Shown piece by piece: positions 7,048 to 14,831 of a stretch of DNA of 64,000 nucleotides. Made by a program: the position numbers and the translations under genes. This DNA comes from AEGEAN-183 sp045563675 (GTDB lineage: Bacteria; Pseudomonadota; Gammaproteobacteria; Magnimaribacterales; Magnimaribacteraceae): positions 558,001 to 622,000 of the forward strand of contig JBJLIX010000002.1 in assembly GCA_045563675.1 (NCBI GenBank), written 5' to 3'. A model generated the notes under the pieces. It was not told the origin of the DNA. It saw nothing but the letters and a program-made list of their open reading frames with translations, and ran no database searches. How positions within the stretch are numbered: position 1 is the stretch's first letter; each line of letters starts with the position of its first letter.

Positions 7048-8823
7048 TTAGTCTTCCTTATCAAAAACTATACTTAGTTCTTTTAATTGTTCAGCAGAAG
7101 CCTCTCCAGGGGCTTCTGTCATTAAACAGGAGGCTGTCTGAGTTTTAGGGAAAGCCATGACATCCCTTATGGATTCTGAAGAAGTCATTAACATAATTAA
7201 CCTGTCATAACCTATAGCCAAACCTGCATGAGGGGGACAGCCATATTGAAGAGCAGAAAGTAAAAAACCAAATTTTTCTTCAGCTTCGTCCGATTTGATT
7301 CCCAGAATTTCTAATACTGTAGAAAGCATTTTGTGATCATGTATGCGAACTGATCCTCCTCCTAATTCTACTCCATTAAGCACTACATCATAAGCATTAG
7401 AAAGGCATGAAAGAGGGTCTTGTTTTATTTCCTTTATAGAGCATAAAGGCGAGGTAAAAGGATGGTGAAGAGGAGTAATTTCTTTGCTAGCATTTAACTC
7501 AAACATTGGAAAATCTACTACCCAGCATGGCGCCCACTCTGATTCAAGCAAGTTAAGATCTTTGCCTAATTTATCTCTCAAAGATGACAGTGAGTCATTA
7601 ACTATTTTTATAGGTCCTGCTCCAAAGAAAATAATATCTCCTTTTTTAACTTCTAAGCTATTGATTAGATCTGTTATAAGATTATCCTCTAGAAATTTTA
7701 AAATAGGAGACTGCAAACCTTCTTTACCTTTTTGAGGATCTTCAACCCTTATATATGCCAAACCTTTGGCACCAAAATCAGATACAAAATTAGTATAGTC
7801 ATCTATCTGTTTCCTAGATAATGAATCCCCTCCTGGAACACAAATACATGCAATTCTGGAATCCTTAGAATTTGCAGGCTCACTAAAAACTTTAAATTCA
7901 GTTTGTTTAAAAGCATCTGTCATCTCAGTTAACTCTAAAGGATTTCTTAAATCAGGTTTATCTGTTCCATATTTTTTTATTGCTTCTTCATAAGAGATTA
8001 AAGGAAAATCCCCTAAATCTACATCCAAAACTTCTTTAAAAATTGTAGAAATTAGTTTTGTAACTAGATCTATTATTTCTTCAGAATCAAGAAAAGAGCA
8101 CTCCATATCAATCTGTGTAAATTCTGGTTGTCTATCAGCTCTTAAATCCTCGTCCCTAAAACACCTTGCGAATTGATAATATCTTTCAAAACCAGAAGCC
8201 ATTAGAGTTTGTTTGAATAATTGTGGAGATTGAGGTAGAGCAAAGAAAGAGCCTGGATATGTTCTGCTCGGTACGAGGTAGTCTCTAGCTCCTTCTGGAG
8301 TAGCTTTGGTTAATAGAGGCGTTTCTATCTCTAAAAATTCATACTTATCTAGAAAATCTCTTACACACTTAGTTGTCTTAGATCTCAAACGAATATTTTC
8401 TTGCATTTGATCTCTTCTTAAATCTAGAAATCTATATTTAAGCCTTGTTTCTTCTCCTACAGAAGAATAATCATCTAACTGAAAGGGTATAGGCTGAGAG
8501 GGGTTTAGGATCTTTAAACTTGACCCTACGATCTCAATTTCACCTGTAGGCAGTTCAGAGTTAATCGTTCCTTCAGGTCTATTCCTAACTTCTCCTTTTA
8601 TTGAGATAACATATTCATTTCTACAAGACTCAGCGATCTTAAAAATTTCTTTTTCATCTGGGTTATAAACTATTTGCACTAAACCAGATTCATCTCTAAG
8701 GTCAAAGAAAATTACTCCGCCATGATCTCTTCTTCTGTGGATCCAACCAGATAATTCAATCTCTTTCCCAGAATCTTTCTTATTAATTGAACCGCATTTC
8801 TTTTTATGTTTATAAGCACCCAT
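7048..8823 (-). CDS. aspS: Aspartyl-tRNA synthetase, non-discriminating signature
   Basis: AspRS charges tRNA-Asp. The 591-residue enzyme has the N-terminal OB anticodon-binding domain (1-105), the class II catalytic core with F-R-D-E-D-L-R-A-D-R-Q-P-E-F-T-Q-I-D and G-L-A-I-G-Y-D-R-L motifs, and the bacterial GAD insertion (about 280-420). H34 in R-R-R-D-H-G and G85 in R-P-E-G-T correspond to the His and Gly that mark non-discriminating bacterial AspRS; E. coli has Leu and Lys. It would then also make Asp-tRNA-Asn for GatCAB, which is encoded at 60145-63351. It follows the fmdB-like gene by 7 bp. Confidence 0.97.
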   Translation of the reverse strand: MGAYKHKKKCGSINKKDSGKEIELSGWIHRRRDHGGVIFFDLRDESGLVQIVYNPDEKEIFKIAESCRNEYVISIKGEVRNRPEGTINSELPTGEIEIVGSSLKILNPSQPIPFQLDDYSSVGEETRLKYRFLDLRRDQMQENIRLRSKTTKCVRDFLDKYEFLEIETPLLTKATPEGARDYLVPSRTYPGSFFALPQSPQLFKQTLMASGFERYYQFARCFRDEDLRADRQPEFTQIDMECSFLDSEEIIDLVTKLISTIFKEVLDVDLGDFPLISYEEAIKKYGTDKPDLRNPLELTEMTDAFKQTEFKVFSEPANSKDSRIACICVPGGDSLSRKQIDDYTNFVSDFGAKGLAYIRVEDPQKGKEGLQSPILKFLEDNLITDLINSLEVKKGDIIFFGAGPIKIVNDSLSSLRDKLGKDLNLLESEWAPCWVVDFPMFELNASKEITPLHHPFTSPLCSIKEIKQDPLSCLSNAYDVVLNGVELGGGSVRIHDHKMLSTVLEILGIKSDEAEEKFGFLLSALQYGCPPHAGLAIGYDRLIMLMTSSESIRDVMAFPKTQTASCLMTEAPGEASAEQLKELSIVFDKED

Positions 8824-8830
8824 AAATTAA

Positions 8831-9121
8831 CTACCCTTTGGAATTATTCTTCTTCTCATCTTTTTTATTTTCGTTTTTTGTATTTTTATTATTATCTTTT
8901 TTTTCTGTAGAAGTTTCCTTATCGCTTTTAACTACATTTTTCTTATTACCAGTTTTAAAATCTGTTTCATACCAACCTGTTCCTTTTAATCTAAAAGAAG
9001 GTGCTGTAGGAATCTGCTGAAGATTTGGATTCTTTTTTTTAAAGGAATCAAGCTCAGATATCTTCATCTGTATTTCTACAACATTTTTTTTACCTTTTTC
9101 TCTAAAAATATAAGTTGGCAT
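8831..9121 (-). CDS. FmdB-like protein lacking zinc-ribbon cysteines
   Basis: FmdB-family proteins normally start M-P-I-Y-E-Y-x-C with a four-cysteine zinc ribbon and end in a conserved G-W-Y-E-T-D-F tail; they commonly sit next to aspS. This 96-residue protein starts M-P-T-Y-I-F-R and keeps F-R-L-K-G-T-G-W-Y-E-T-D-F (residues 43-55) with the following K-T-G-N-K-K-N, but has no cysteine at all. The middle (S-E-L-D-S-F-K-K-K-N-P-N) resembles cysteine-free versions known from marine phages. The C-terminal 35 residues are a Lys/Asn/Glu-rich disordered tail. It heads the aspS-tol operon. Function is unknown. Confidence 0.7.
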   Translation of the reverse strand: MPTYIFREKGKKNVVEIQMKISELDSFKKKNPNLQQIPTAPSFRLKGTGWYETDFKTGNKKNVVKSDKETSTEKKDNNKNTKNENKKDEKKNNSKG

Positions 9122-9136
9122 AATATTTTTTTAGGG

Positions 9137-9145
9137 ATTATACCA
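9137..9145 (-). promoter_or_regulatory. Extended -10 promoter for fmdB-aspS-tol operon
   Basis: The minus strand reads TGGTATAAT, a perfect -10 hexamer with the TG extension, 15 bases before the fmdB-like ATG. No convincing -35 is seen, as is common for extended -10 promoters. It lies in the 96-bp divergent spacer facing proS and is the only strong promoter candidate for the tightly packed minus-strand genes down to 1246. Confidence 0.5.
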
Positions 9146-9217
9146 ATATAAGCTTATTTACTTATTATCTCGTTTACTCTTTTACTAAATGTTAATATTG
9201 TAAACAGAAACAAAGCC

Positions 9218-10486
9218 ATGAAAACCAGCAATTTATTACTAGCTACACAAAGAGAACACCCCTCAGATGCAGAAACTATAAGTCACCAACTTATGATTAA
9301 AGCTGGATTAATCAGACAAGTAGCCTCTGGGATATATAACTGGCTTCCTTTAGGAATTAACATCCTAAGGAAAGTTGAAAATATCGTAAGAGAAGAGATG
9401 ATTGAGGCTGGTGCTCAGGAGATATTAATGCCAATGGTTCAACCAGGTGAGTTATGGAAAGAAACAAATAGATGGCAACAATATGGTAAAGAGTTGCTTG
9501 TCTTTCAAGACAGGCATGATAGGGAATTCTGTCTTGGTCCAACACATGAAGAAGTAATTACAGATCTCTGTCGAAATGATATAAGAAGCTATAAACAGCT
9601 TCCAGTAACCTTTTTTCAAATTCAAACAAAATTTAGAGATGAGATTAGACCAAGGTTTGGGGTGATGAGATCTAGAGAGTTTTTGATGAAAGATGCTTAT
9701 TCTTTTGATCTAAATAAAAAGGCTTTAGATGAAAGTTATAAAATCATGAGGGAAGCATACATAAAAATATTTAATCGGATTGGTTTGGACTACAGAATAG
9801 TAAAAGCAGATAGTGGAGCTATAGGAGGGTCAGATTCTGAAGAGTTTCATGTATTAGCTGACTCTGGAGAAGATCTTTTAGCTTTTAGCAATAAGAGTGA
9901 TTACGCAATAAATGCTGAGTTATTAATTGAATTAGAGTCAGGTCAAGACCCTGAAACTTTAGAAGGAAGGGAGAGTCCAGACGGAAAAGGTATCCTAAAA
10001 TTAAAAAGAGGAATAGAAGTAGGGCACATATTTAAATTAGGTAAGAAATATTCAGAAAGCATGAAATTATCTATTCAATTTGATAAAGAGAATATATACC
10101 CTGAAATGGGTTGTTATGGTATTGGAATCTCAAGAATAGTTGCTGCAGCAATAGAGCAAAACTTTGATGAAAAAGGTATAGTTTGGCCAAAAGAGATAAG
10201 CCCTTTCAGTATTGTCTTAGTAGAAATTAATCCACGAAATGATAAAGAACTAAAATCTTCTGCTCAGAAGGTCTATGAAGATTTATTGAACAGAGGTCAT
10301 CAAGTGCTCTGGGATGACAGAGAACAAAGTCCTGGGGTTAAATTCTCTGATATGGAGCTAATAGGAATACCTAAGATGATTATTCTTGGAGAAAAATCAT
10401 TTAAAGAGAATAAACTAGAGTTAAAGGTTAGAGGTAAAGAGGGGGTTTCATTAATTAATATAAACGAACTAGAGAAACATATATAA
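9218..10486 (+). CDS. proS: Prolyl-tRNA synthetase without INS editing domain
   Basis: ProRS attaches proline to tRNA-Pro. The 422-residue protein has class II motifs (F-R-D-E-I-R-P-R-F-G-V-M-R and G-C-Y-G-I-G-I-S-R) and the C-terminal anticodon-binding domain (about 330-422, D-D-R...P-G-V-K-F-S-D-M-E-L-I-G-I-P). The usual bacterial enzyme is about 570 residues because an INS domain that hydrolyses Ala-tRNA-Pro lies between motifs 2 and 3. Here residues about 230-262 are just a short linker joining S-D-Y-A-I-N-A-E to R-G-I-E-V-G-H-I-F, so editing in cis is absent. Start ATG gives the conserved M-K-T-S opening. Convergent with recA, 17 bp apart. Confidence 0.95.
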   Translation: MKTSNLLLATQREHPSDAETISHQLMIKAGLIRQVASGIYNWLPLGINILRKVENIVREEMIEAGAQEILMPMVQPGELWKETNRWQQYGKELLVFQDRHDREFCLGPTHEEVITDLCRNDIRSYKQLPVTFFQIQTKFRDEIRPRFGVMRSREFLMKDAYSFDLNKKALDESYKIMREAYIKIFNRIGLDYRIVKADSGAIGGSDSEEFHVLADSGEDLLAFSNKSDYAINAELLIELESGQDPETLEGRESPDGKGILKLKRGIEVGHIFKLGKKYSESMKLSIQFDKENIYPEMGCYGIGISRIVAAAIEQNFDEKGIVWPKEISPFSIVLVEINPRNDKELKSSAQKVYEDLLNRGHQVLWDDREQSPGVKFSDMELIGIPKMIILGEKSFKENKLELKVRGKEGVSLININELEKHI

Positions 10487-10503
10487 AAAATACCTTTAAA
10501 GAA

Positions 10504-11523
10504 TTATTCCTTATCCACCAAGCCTTCGAAAATCTGCTTCTCTATTTTCTCCGCTATCTTTGGGTTCTCCTCTAAAAAATCTACAGCATTGGATTTCCCT
10601 TGACCTATCTTTTCGCCTTCTAAACTATACCAAGCTCCTGACTTCTCAATTATTCCTAAATCAGATCCTCGGTCTATTAACTCTCCTAGACGATTTATGC
10701 CTTTATTATAAATTATCTGAAACTCTGCTTGTTTGAAAGGAGGAGAAACTTTATTCTTCACTACCTTAACTCTTGTTTCATTACCTACCGCCTCATCTCC
10801 CTCTTTAACGGTACCTATCCTTCTGATATCTAATCTGACTGAAGAATAGAACTTTAAAGCATTACCGCCTGAAGTGGTCTCTGGGCTCCCGAACATTACG
10901 CCTATCTTATGTCTAATCTGATTAATAAAAATAACTAAAGTATTAGATTTTTTAACGTTACCTGTGATCTTTCTAAGTGCTTGCGACATAAGTCTTGCTT
11001 GCAAGCCTACATGAGTGTCACCCATCTCACCTTCAATTTCAGCTTTTGGGACAAGTGCTGCAACAGAATCTATAACTAAGACATCAATACCACCAGAATG
11101 TACCATGATGTCCGTTACTTCCAGTGCTTGTTCTCCAGTATCAGGCTGAGAAATAAGTAACTCTCCTACATTTACTCCAAGTTTTTCTGCATAGATTGGA
11201 TCCAAAGCATGTTCAGCATCTATAAATGCTGCAGTCCCACCCATTTTTTGACATTGCGCTATAACTTCTAAAGTTAGAGTAGTCTTACCAGAAGATTCAG
11301 GGCCATAAATTTCAACCACCCTGCCCCTAGGCAACCCTCCAATCCCTAGAGCTAAATCAAGACCTAAAGAGCCAGTCGGTATTGCAGGAATCTTTTCATG
11401 TTTCTTATCCCCCATCCTCATAACAGTTCCTGCCCCAAACTGCCTTTCTATTTGCCCTAAAGCTGCTTCTAGCTGCTTAGTTTTATCTAATTCTTTGATA
11501 TTAGTTACCTTTTTCTGCGCCAT
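10504..11523 (-). CDS. recA: Recombinase RecA
   Basis: RecA forms ATP-dependent filaments on single-stranded DNA for recombination and SOS induction. It has Walker A G-P-E-S-S-G-K-T-T, the Walker B region L-V-I-D-S-V-A-A-L, and the L2 loop with N-Q-I-R. The open frame extends four codons further to a TTG, but the ATG at 11523 gives the usual M-A-Q-K-K start with GGAG eight bases upstream and a 339-residue protein, so it was chosen. A LexA box and promoter lie directly upstream. recX, normally next, is absent; proS converges instead. Confidence 0.97.
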   Translation of the reverse strand: MAQKKVTNIKELDKTKQLEAALGQIERQFGAGTVMRMGDKKHEKIPAIPTGSLGLDLALGIGGLPRGRVVEIYGPESSGKTTLTLEVIAQCQKMGGTAAFIDAEHALDPIYAEKLGVNVGELLISQPDTGEQALEVTDIMVHSGGIDVLVIDSVAALVPKAEIEGEMGDTHVGLQARLMSQALRKITGNVKKSNTLVIFINQIRHKIGVMFGSPETTSGGNALKFYSSVRLDIRRIGTVKEGDEAVGNETRVKVVKNKVSPPFKQAEFQIIYNKGINRLGELIDRGSDLGIIEKSGAWYSLEGEKIGQGKSNAVDFLEENPKIAEKIEKQIFEGLVDKE

Positions 11524-11552
11524 GATTGTCTCCAAAATGGTTAATCATGCCA

Positions 11553-11581
11553 ATTATACATAATACTGTATAAATAAACAG
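11553..11581 (-). promoter_or_regulatory. recA promoter
   Basis: A perfect TATAAT at 11553-11558 (minus strand) is preceded at 17 bp by CTGTTT (11576-11581) as a weak -35. The LexA box covers the -35 and spacer, the expected geometry for repression. The predicted start point is about 23 bases before the recA ATG. Confidence 0.65.
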
Positions 11582-11583
11582 TA
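11564..11583 (-). promoter_or_regulatory. LexA (SOS) box upstream of recA
   Basis: The 20-bp palindrome TACTGT-N8-ACAGTA matches the gammaproteobacterial LexA consensus (CTGT-N8-ACAG) in every conserved position, with an all-A/T centre. It sits between the pncC stop codon and the recA -10 box. This shows that SOS control of recA is retained even though the lexA gene is not in the window. Confidence 0.93.
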
Positions 11584-12081
11584 TTAATTATTGCTTTCTA
11601 AAAACTCAATTGTACCCAATAATGCTCTTTCTACAGAACTATATCTAACTTCATTTCTATTACCTTGAAAATGTTCTGTAGTAGTTTTTGAAGTACCATT
11701 ATCTAGCTTCCAAGCAAAACATACTGTCCCAACAGGTTTTGTCTCTGTTTCACCTGATGGCCCTGCTATTCCGCTTATTGCTACTCCGACATTTGCTCCA
11801 GTTTTATTTATTGCTCCTGTAACCATTTGTTCAACAATCTCTTCACTTACGGCACCAAAACTATCTAGCTCTTTGGGGTTAACCCCAAGAATATTTTCCT
11901 TTGCGTTATAAGAATAAGTTACAAAAGATGATCCGAACCATTCTGAACTTCCGGGTACCGACGTTATAGAATGGCCTACCCAGCCTCCAGTACATGATTC
12001 AGCGCAAGTAAAGATTAAATTTTTTGATATAAGAATATTTCCAAGCTCAGAGCTAATATTTTCCAAGTTTTTTTGCTTCAC
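11584..12081 (-). CDS. pncC: Nicotinamide-nucleotide amidohydrolase PncC (CinA C-terminal domain)
   Basis: PncC deamidates nicotinamide mononucleotide to nicotinate mononucleotide in NAD recycling. The 165-residue single-domain protein carries the family motif T-C-A-E-S-C-T-G-G (residues 26-34), followed by S-V-P-G-S-S-E-W-F and the G-I-A-G-P-S-G core. It starts at GTG with GAGG seven bases before. The position directly upstream of recA is the same as in Pseudomonas and E. coli, but mutS, often next to it, is missing. Confidence 0.93.
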   Translation of the reverse strand: MKQKNLENISSELGNILISKNLIFTCAESCTGGWVGHSITSVPGSSEWFGSSFVTYSYNAKENILGVNPKELDSFGAVSEEIVEQMVTGAINKTGANVGVAISGIAGPSGETETKPVGTVCFAWKLDNGTSKTTTEHFQGNRNEVRYSSVERALLGTIEFLESNN

Positions 12082-12185
12082 AAAAGATCCTCATCTGAAT
12101 GTAGACGCAATTAGACCAGAATTGAAATTAATGTCTAGATAGTAGTTGTATAGAATTATTGATAAAATTGTTAACCCATATTGAC

Positions 12186-12509
12186 ATGGCTTTCATAGTT
12201 ATAGACGCTTGTATAAAATGCAAACTTACAGATTGCGTTGAAGTTTGTCCTGTGGACTGTTTTTATGAAGGTCCAAATATGCTAGTTATAAACCCCGATG
12301 AGTGTATTGATTGTGCTTTGTGCGAGCCTGAGTGCCCAGTTGATGCTATCTTGTCTGAAGACGAAGTTCCAGACGACCAAATTCCTTTTATTGAACTAAA
12401 TGCTGAACTCTCTTTAGAATGGCCTAACATAACTGAACAAAAAGAACCGCTTGAAGATGAAGCAAAATGGCGAGAAGTTAAAAATAAAATCAAGTATCTT
12501 GAAAAATAG
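12186..12509 (+). CDS. fdxA: Seven-iron ferredoxin FdxA
   Basis: FdxA is a small electron carrier with one [3Fe-4S] and one [4Fe-4S] cluster. Near the N-terminus C-I-K-C-K-L-T-D-C-V-E-V-C-P-V-D-C and then C-I-D-C-A-L-C-E-P-E-C-P supply the cluster cysteines. The frame is open to a TTG nine codons earlier, but ATG at 12186 gives M-A-F-I-V-I-D-A-C-I-K-C and the usual 107 residues, so it is preferred; no clear Shine-Dalgarno is seen. Its stop lies inside the end of the convergent DUF368 gene (20-bp overlap). In Pseudomonas fdxA neighbours rpoS and mutS, both absent here. Confidence 0.95.
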   Translation: MAFIVIDACIKCKLTDCVEVCPVDCFYEGPNMLVINPDECIDCALCEPECPVDAILSEDEVPDDQIPFIELNAELSLEWPNITEQKEPLEDEAKWREVKNKIKYLEK

Positions 12510-13350
12510 AAGACAACCTTTGTAAAATAAATAAGAAAAATATTCCAAATAAAATACCTATTAATGCCTGAAATAACTCATATTGGGAATTTGGAAAAGA
12601 CATCACCCAGACATCTGTTTTCCATATTAAAGGAATACTGAACATTACCAAAGCATAAAAAAATCCTGACATGTAGTAAGGGTAGTTTAGTAAAGCTTTT
12701 TTCAATAACTGAATAAACAAAAGAAGGCCAAACAAGCATCCAGAAAATAATACAGATAGAATAGCTAGGTCTAATTCTTTTATTGCAAAAATGATTTGTT
12801 GATAAAAACCAAGAATTAAAAGAACGAAGCTGCCAGAAATACCAGGAAGAATGAAAGCACAAACGGCTACAGAACCTGCAAGAAATATAAACAATAGATT
12901 AGAAGAACTAAATTCTTGTATTGGTAAGCTCCATAAAAATATGACCAGTAAAAAAGCTAAAGAAAAACCAATAATGAACCCCTTTCTTAATTGGTCAGGA
13001 ATTAATGGTTTCGTGAAAAGTGATAATAACAATATTCCTGAAAAAAAAGATTTAAGGAAAGAAGGAAAATTTTGAAATAAGAAAATAATTACTGAAGAAA
13101 AAGAGATAGCCGCTAAGAGCATACCCAGAACCAAAAAAAGTAAAAAATTTCCATCTATTCCCAGCCAGGCTTCTCTCAGATTTAATTTGTACACTTTTTT
13201 TATGAAAGAAGAATTTATTTGAGAAAGAGCATTTATTAATCTCTGGTAGATCCCTAAAATCAAAGCGAAAGTACCACCTGATACTCCAGGAATTATTTCT
13301 GCGACTCCCATGATGAAACCTTTAAATAAGATAGCTAGATTTCTTTTCAT
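12490..13350 (-). CDS. DUF368 membrane protein, probable undecaprenyl-phosphate translocase (PopT family)
   Basis: DUF368 proteins have been identified as polyprenyl-phosphate transporters that return undecaprenyl phosphate to the cytosolic face. The 286-residue polytopic protein (about eight membrane segments) shows the two repeated family signatures A-E-I-I-P-G-V-S-G-G-T-F-A (residues 17-29) and F-I-L-P-G-I-S-G-S-F-V (about 166-176), typical re-entrant elements. It lies downstream of pcm, where nlpD and rpoS sit in related genomes, and overlaps fdxA at the 3' end. Placement near surE/pcm suggests a shared transcript. Function is by family, not shown here. Confidence 0.85.
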   Translation of the reverse strand: MKRNLAILFKGFIMGVAEIIPGVSGGTFALILGIYQRLINALSQINSSFIKKVYKLNLREAWLGIDGNFLLFLVLGMLLAAISFSSVIIFLFQNFPSFLKSFFSGILLLSLFTKPLIPDQLRKGFIIGFSLAFLLVIFLWSLPIQEFSSSNLLFIFLAGSVAVCAFILPGISGSFVLLILGFYQQIIFAIKELDLAILSVLFSGCLFGLLLFIQLLKKALLNYPYYMSGFFYALVMFSIPLIWKTDVWVMSFPNSQYELFQALIGILFGIFFLFILQRLSSIFQDT

Positions 13351-13364
13351 CCTATTTCTTACCT

Positions 13365-14048
13365 TTAAGTTATTACCCCACCTAGAAAAGGAACAAAAAG
13401 AACCTTTTCTAGTATGGTTTTTTCATATTTATTTCCCTTTCTCTTTACAAGAGTTAATTCTTGGTCTTCTCCTGTGCCTACTGGTGCTATCAAACTTCCT
13501 CCATCGGATAACTTTTCTAAGAAATATTTAGGAACATCAAGAGGAGCAGCAGCGAAGAGAATTACATCATACTTCTCAGAACTGCTTTCTATTTCAGAAC
13601 AATCACCAAGAAAGAGTTTAACATTCCTTATTTTAAGGTTATTTAAGGTATGTTTGGCTTTCTCATGAAGTGATTCTATTCTCTCTATAGAATGGACTAT
13701 TTTTGAAAATCTAGAAAGAATAGCTGCCTGGTAACCACACCCAGTTCCGACTTCCAAGGCTTTATTTATAGGCATAGATTCAAGTTTGTGTTCTTGAATA
13801 AGGACTTCAGTCATCCTCGCAACAATATAAGGTTGAGAAATTGTTTGTTGATGACCTATGGGTAAAGCTAGATCTTCATATGCTCTTGAAGATAATGCTT
13901 CATCTAAGAAAAGATGTCTTGGAGTATCTCTCATTGCCTCTAAAACCCTAACATCCTTTATACCCTTTTCAGTCAGCCTTTCTACTAATCTTTGCCTTGT
14001 CCTCAAAGAAGTCATGCCTATTCCATGAATATCTTCATTTCTTTGCAT
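13365..14048 (-). CDS. pcm: Protein-L-isoaspartate O-methyltransferase
   Basis: Pcm repairs isoaspartyl damage using S-adenosylmethionine. The 227-residue protein contains the SAM-binding motif A-L-E-V-G-T-G-C-G-Y-Q-A-A-I-L (about 87-101), the family segments P-R-H-L-F (about 42-46) and Q-Q-T-I-S-Q-P-Y (about 67-74). The start overlaps the surE end by 14 bp, the usual surE-pcm coupling. Length is near the E. coli enzyme (208). The gene ends 14 bp before DUF368. Confidence 0.95.
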   Translation of the reverse strand: MQRNEDIHGIGMTSLRTRQRLVERLTEKGIKDVRVLEAMRDTPRHLFLDEALSSRAYEDLALPIGHQQTISQPYIVARMTEVLIQEHKLESMPINKALEVGTGCGYQAAILSRFSKIVHSIERIESLHEKAKHTLNNLKIRNVKLFLGDCSEIESSSEKYDVILFAAAPLDVPKYFLEKLSDGGSLIAPVGTGEDQELTLVKRKGNKYEKTILEKVLFVPFLGGVIT

Positions 14049-14823
14049 CTAGTGTTACCTCCTTTAACCAAGAACTAATCTTTTCAGATTCAGTCTTAAC
14101 TAAAAAGTTTGGACCAATTGGTGATAGCGAAACAACACCTCTAGAAAGAGCACCTATATCTGAATTTTCTCTATTTTCTGGAACAGAACTTCTATGAGAT
14201 ATCCAATATTTCTTTTTTCCAGATGCAGTTTCTTCAATATAGGGAGGGTTTCTCAGACCCCAAGACCCCAAAGTGGTTAAAGCAATCTCTTTTATGTCTT
14301 TAAATTTAGAATTAGGGATATTTAGATTTAAAGTAACTTTTGGATCAATATCCAGAATTTGTAATTTCCTAATTAAGATCAAAGTTACCTTTGAAGCTGA
14401 TTCAAAATTAGGCTCGTTCTTTTTGCTTGAGCCGGGTTGTTTAAACGCAGCAGCAGAAACTGCCATTGAAGGGATCGACATCTCTCTTCCTTCCATGGCA
14501 GCTCCAACTGTTCCAGAGTACAGTAAATCTTCAGCCATATTTGCTCCATAATTTATTCCGCTTATTAACAAGTCTGGTTTAAACGGACAAATCTCATGGA
14601 TTCCTAGGTGAACACAGTCGACAGGAGTACCCGTTACAGAAATGAAGTTTTCTTTAATTTTCTTTATCTTAAGAGGCTTTTTCGTAGTTATTGAAGAACC
14701 AGCACCGCTTCTTTCTTGATCCGGAGCTATTACAAATACTTCATGCTCTTCTTTTAAGAAGCTGTAAAGTGTATTTATTCCCTCAGCGTAGATCCCATCA
14801 TCATTACTTAGTAAAATTTTCAT
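14035..14823 (-). CDS. surE: 5'/3'-nucleotidase SurE
   Basis: SurE is a metal-dependent cytosolic phosphatase acting on nucleoside monophosphates. The N-terminus I-L-L-S-N-D-D-G-I-Y-A-E-G-I provides the metal-binding D8/D9 pair. S-G-I-N-Y-G-A-N (about 89-96), with N in the metal site, and Y-S-G-T-V-G-A-A-M-E-G follow. At 262 residues it is family-typical. It starts 8 bp after ispF; truD, which normally lies between them, is missing. The stop overlaps pcm. Confidence 0.95.
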   Translation of the reverse strand: MKILLSNDDGIYAEGINTLYSFLKEEHEVFVIAPDQERSGAGSSITTKKPLKIKKIKENFISVTGTPVDCVHLGIHEICPFKPDLLISGINYGANMAEDLLYSGTVGAAMEGREMSIPSMAVSAAAFKQPGSSKKNEPNFESASKVTLILIRKLQILDIDPKVTLNLNIPNSKFKDIKEIALTTLGSWGLRNPPYIEETASGKKKYWISHRSSVPENRENSDIGALSRGVVSLSPIGPNFLVKTESEKISSWLKEVTLDAKK

Positions 14824-14831
14824 AAAGCTAT

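Noticed and set aside
11524..11535. recA start at TTG 11535
   Set aside because: The ATG at 11523 has a good GGAG at proper distance and gives the conserved N-terminus.
12159..12185. fdxA start at TTG 12159
   Set aside because: Family members start directly with the ferredoxin domain, matching ATG at 12186.
12578..12862. 94-residue open frame on the minus strand inside DUF368
   Set aside because: Shadow frame; composition rich in Cys/Phe/Trp and no family resemblance.
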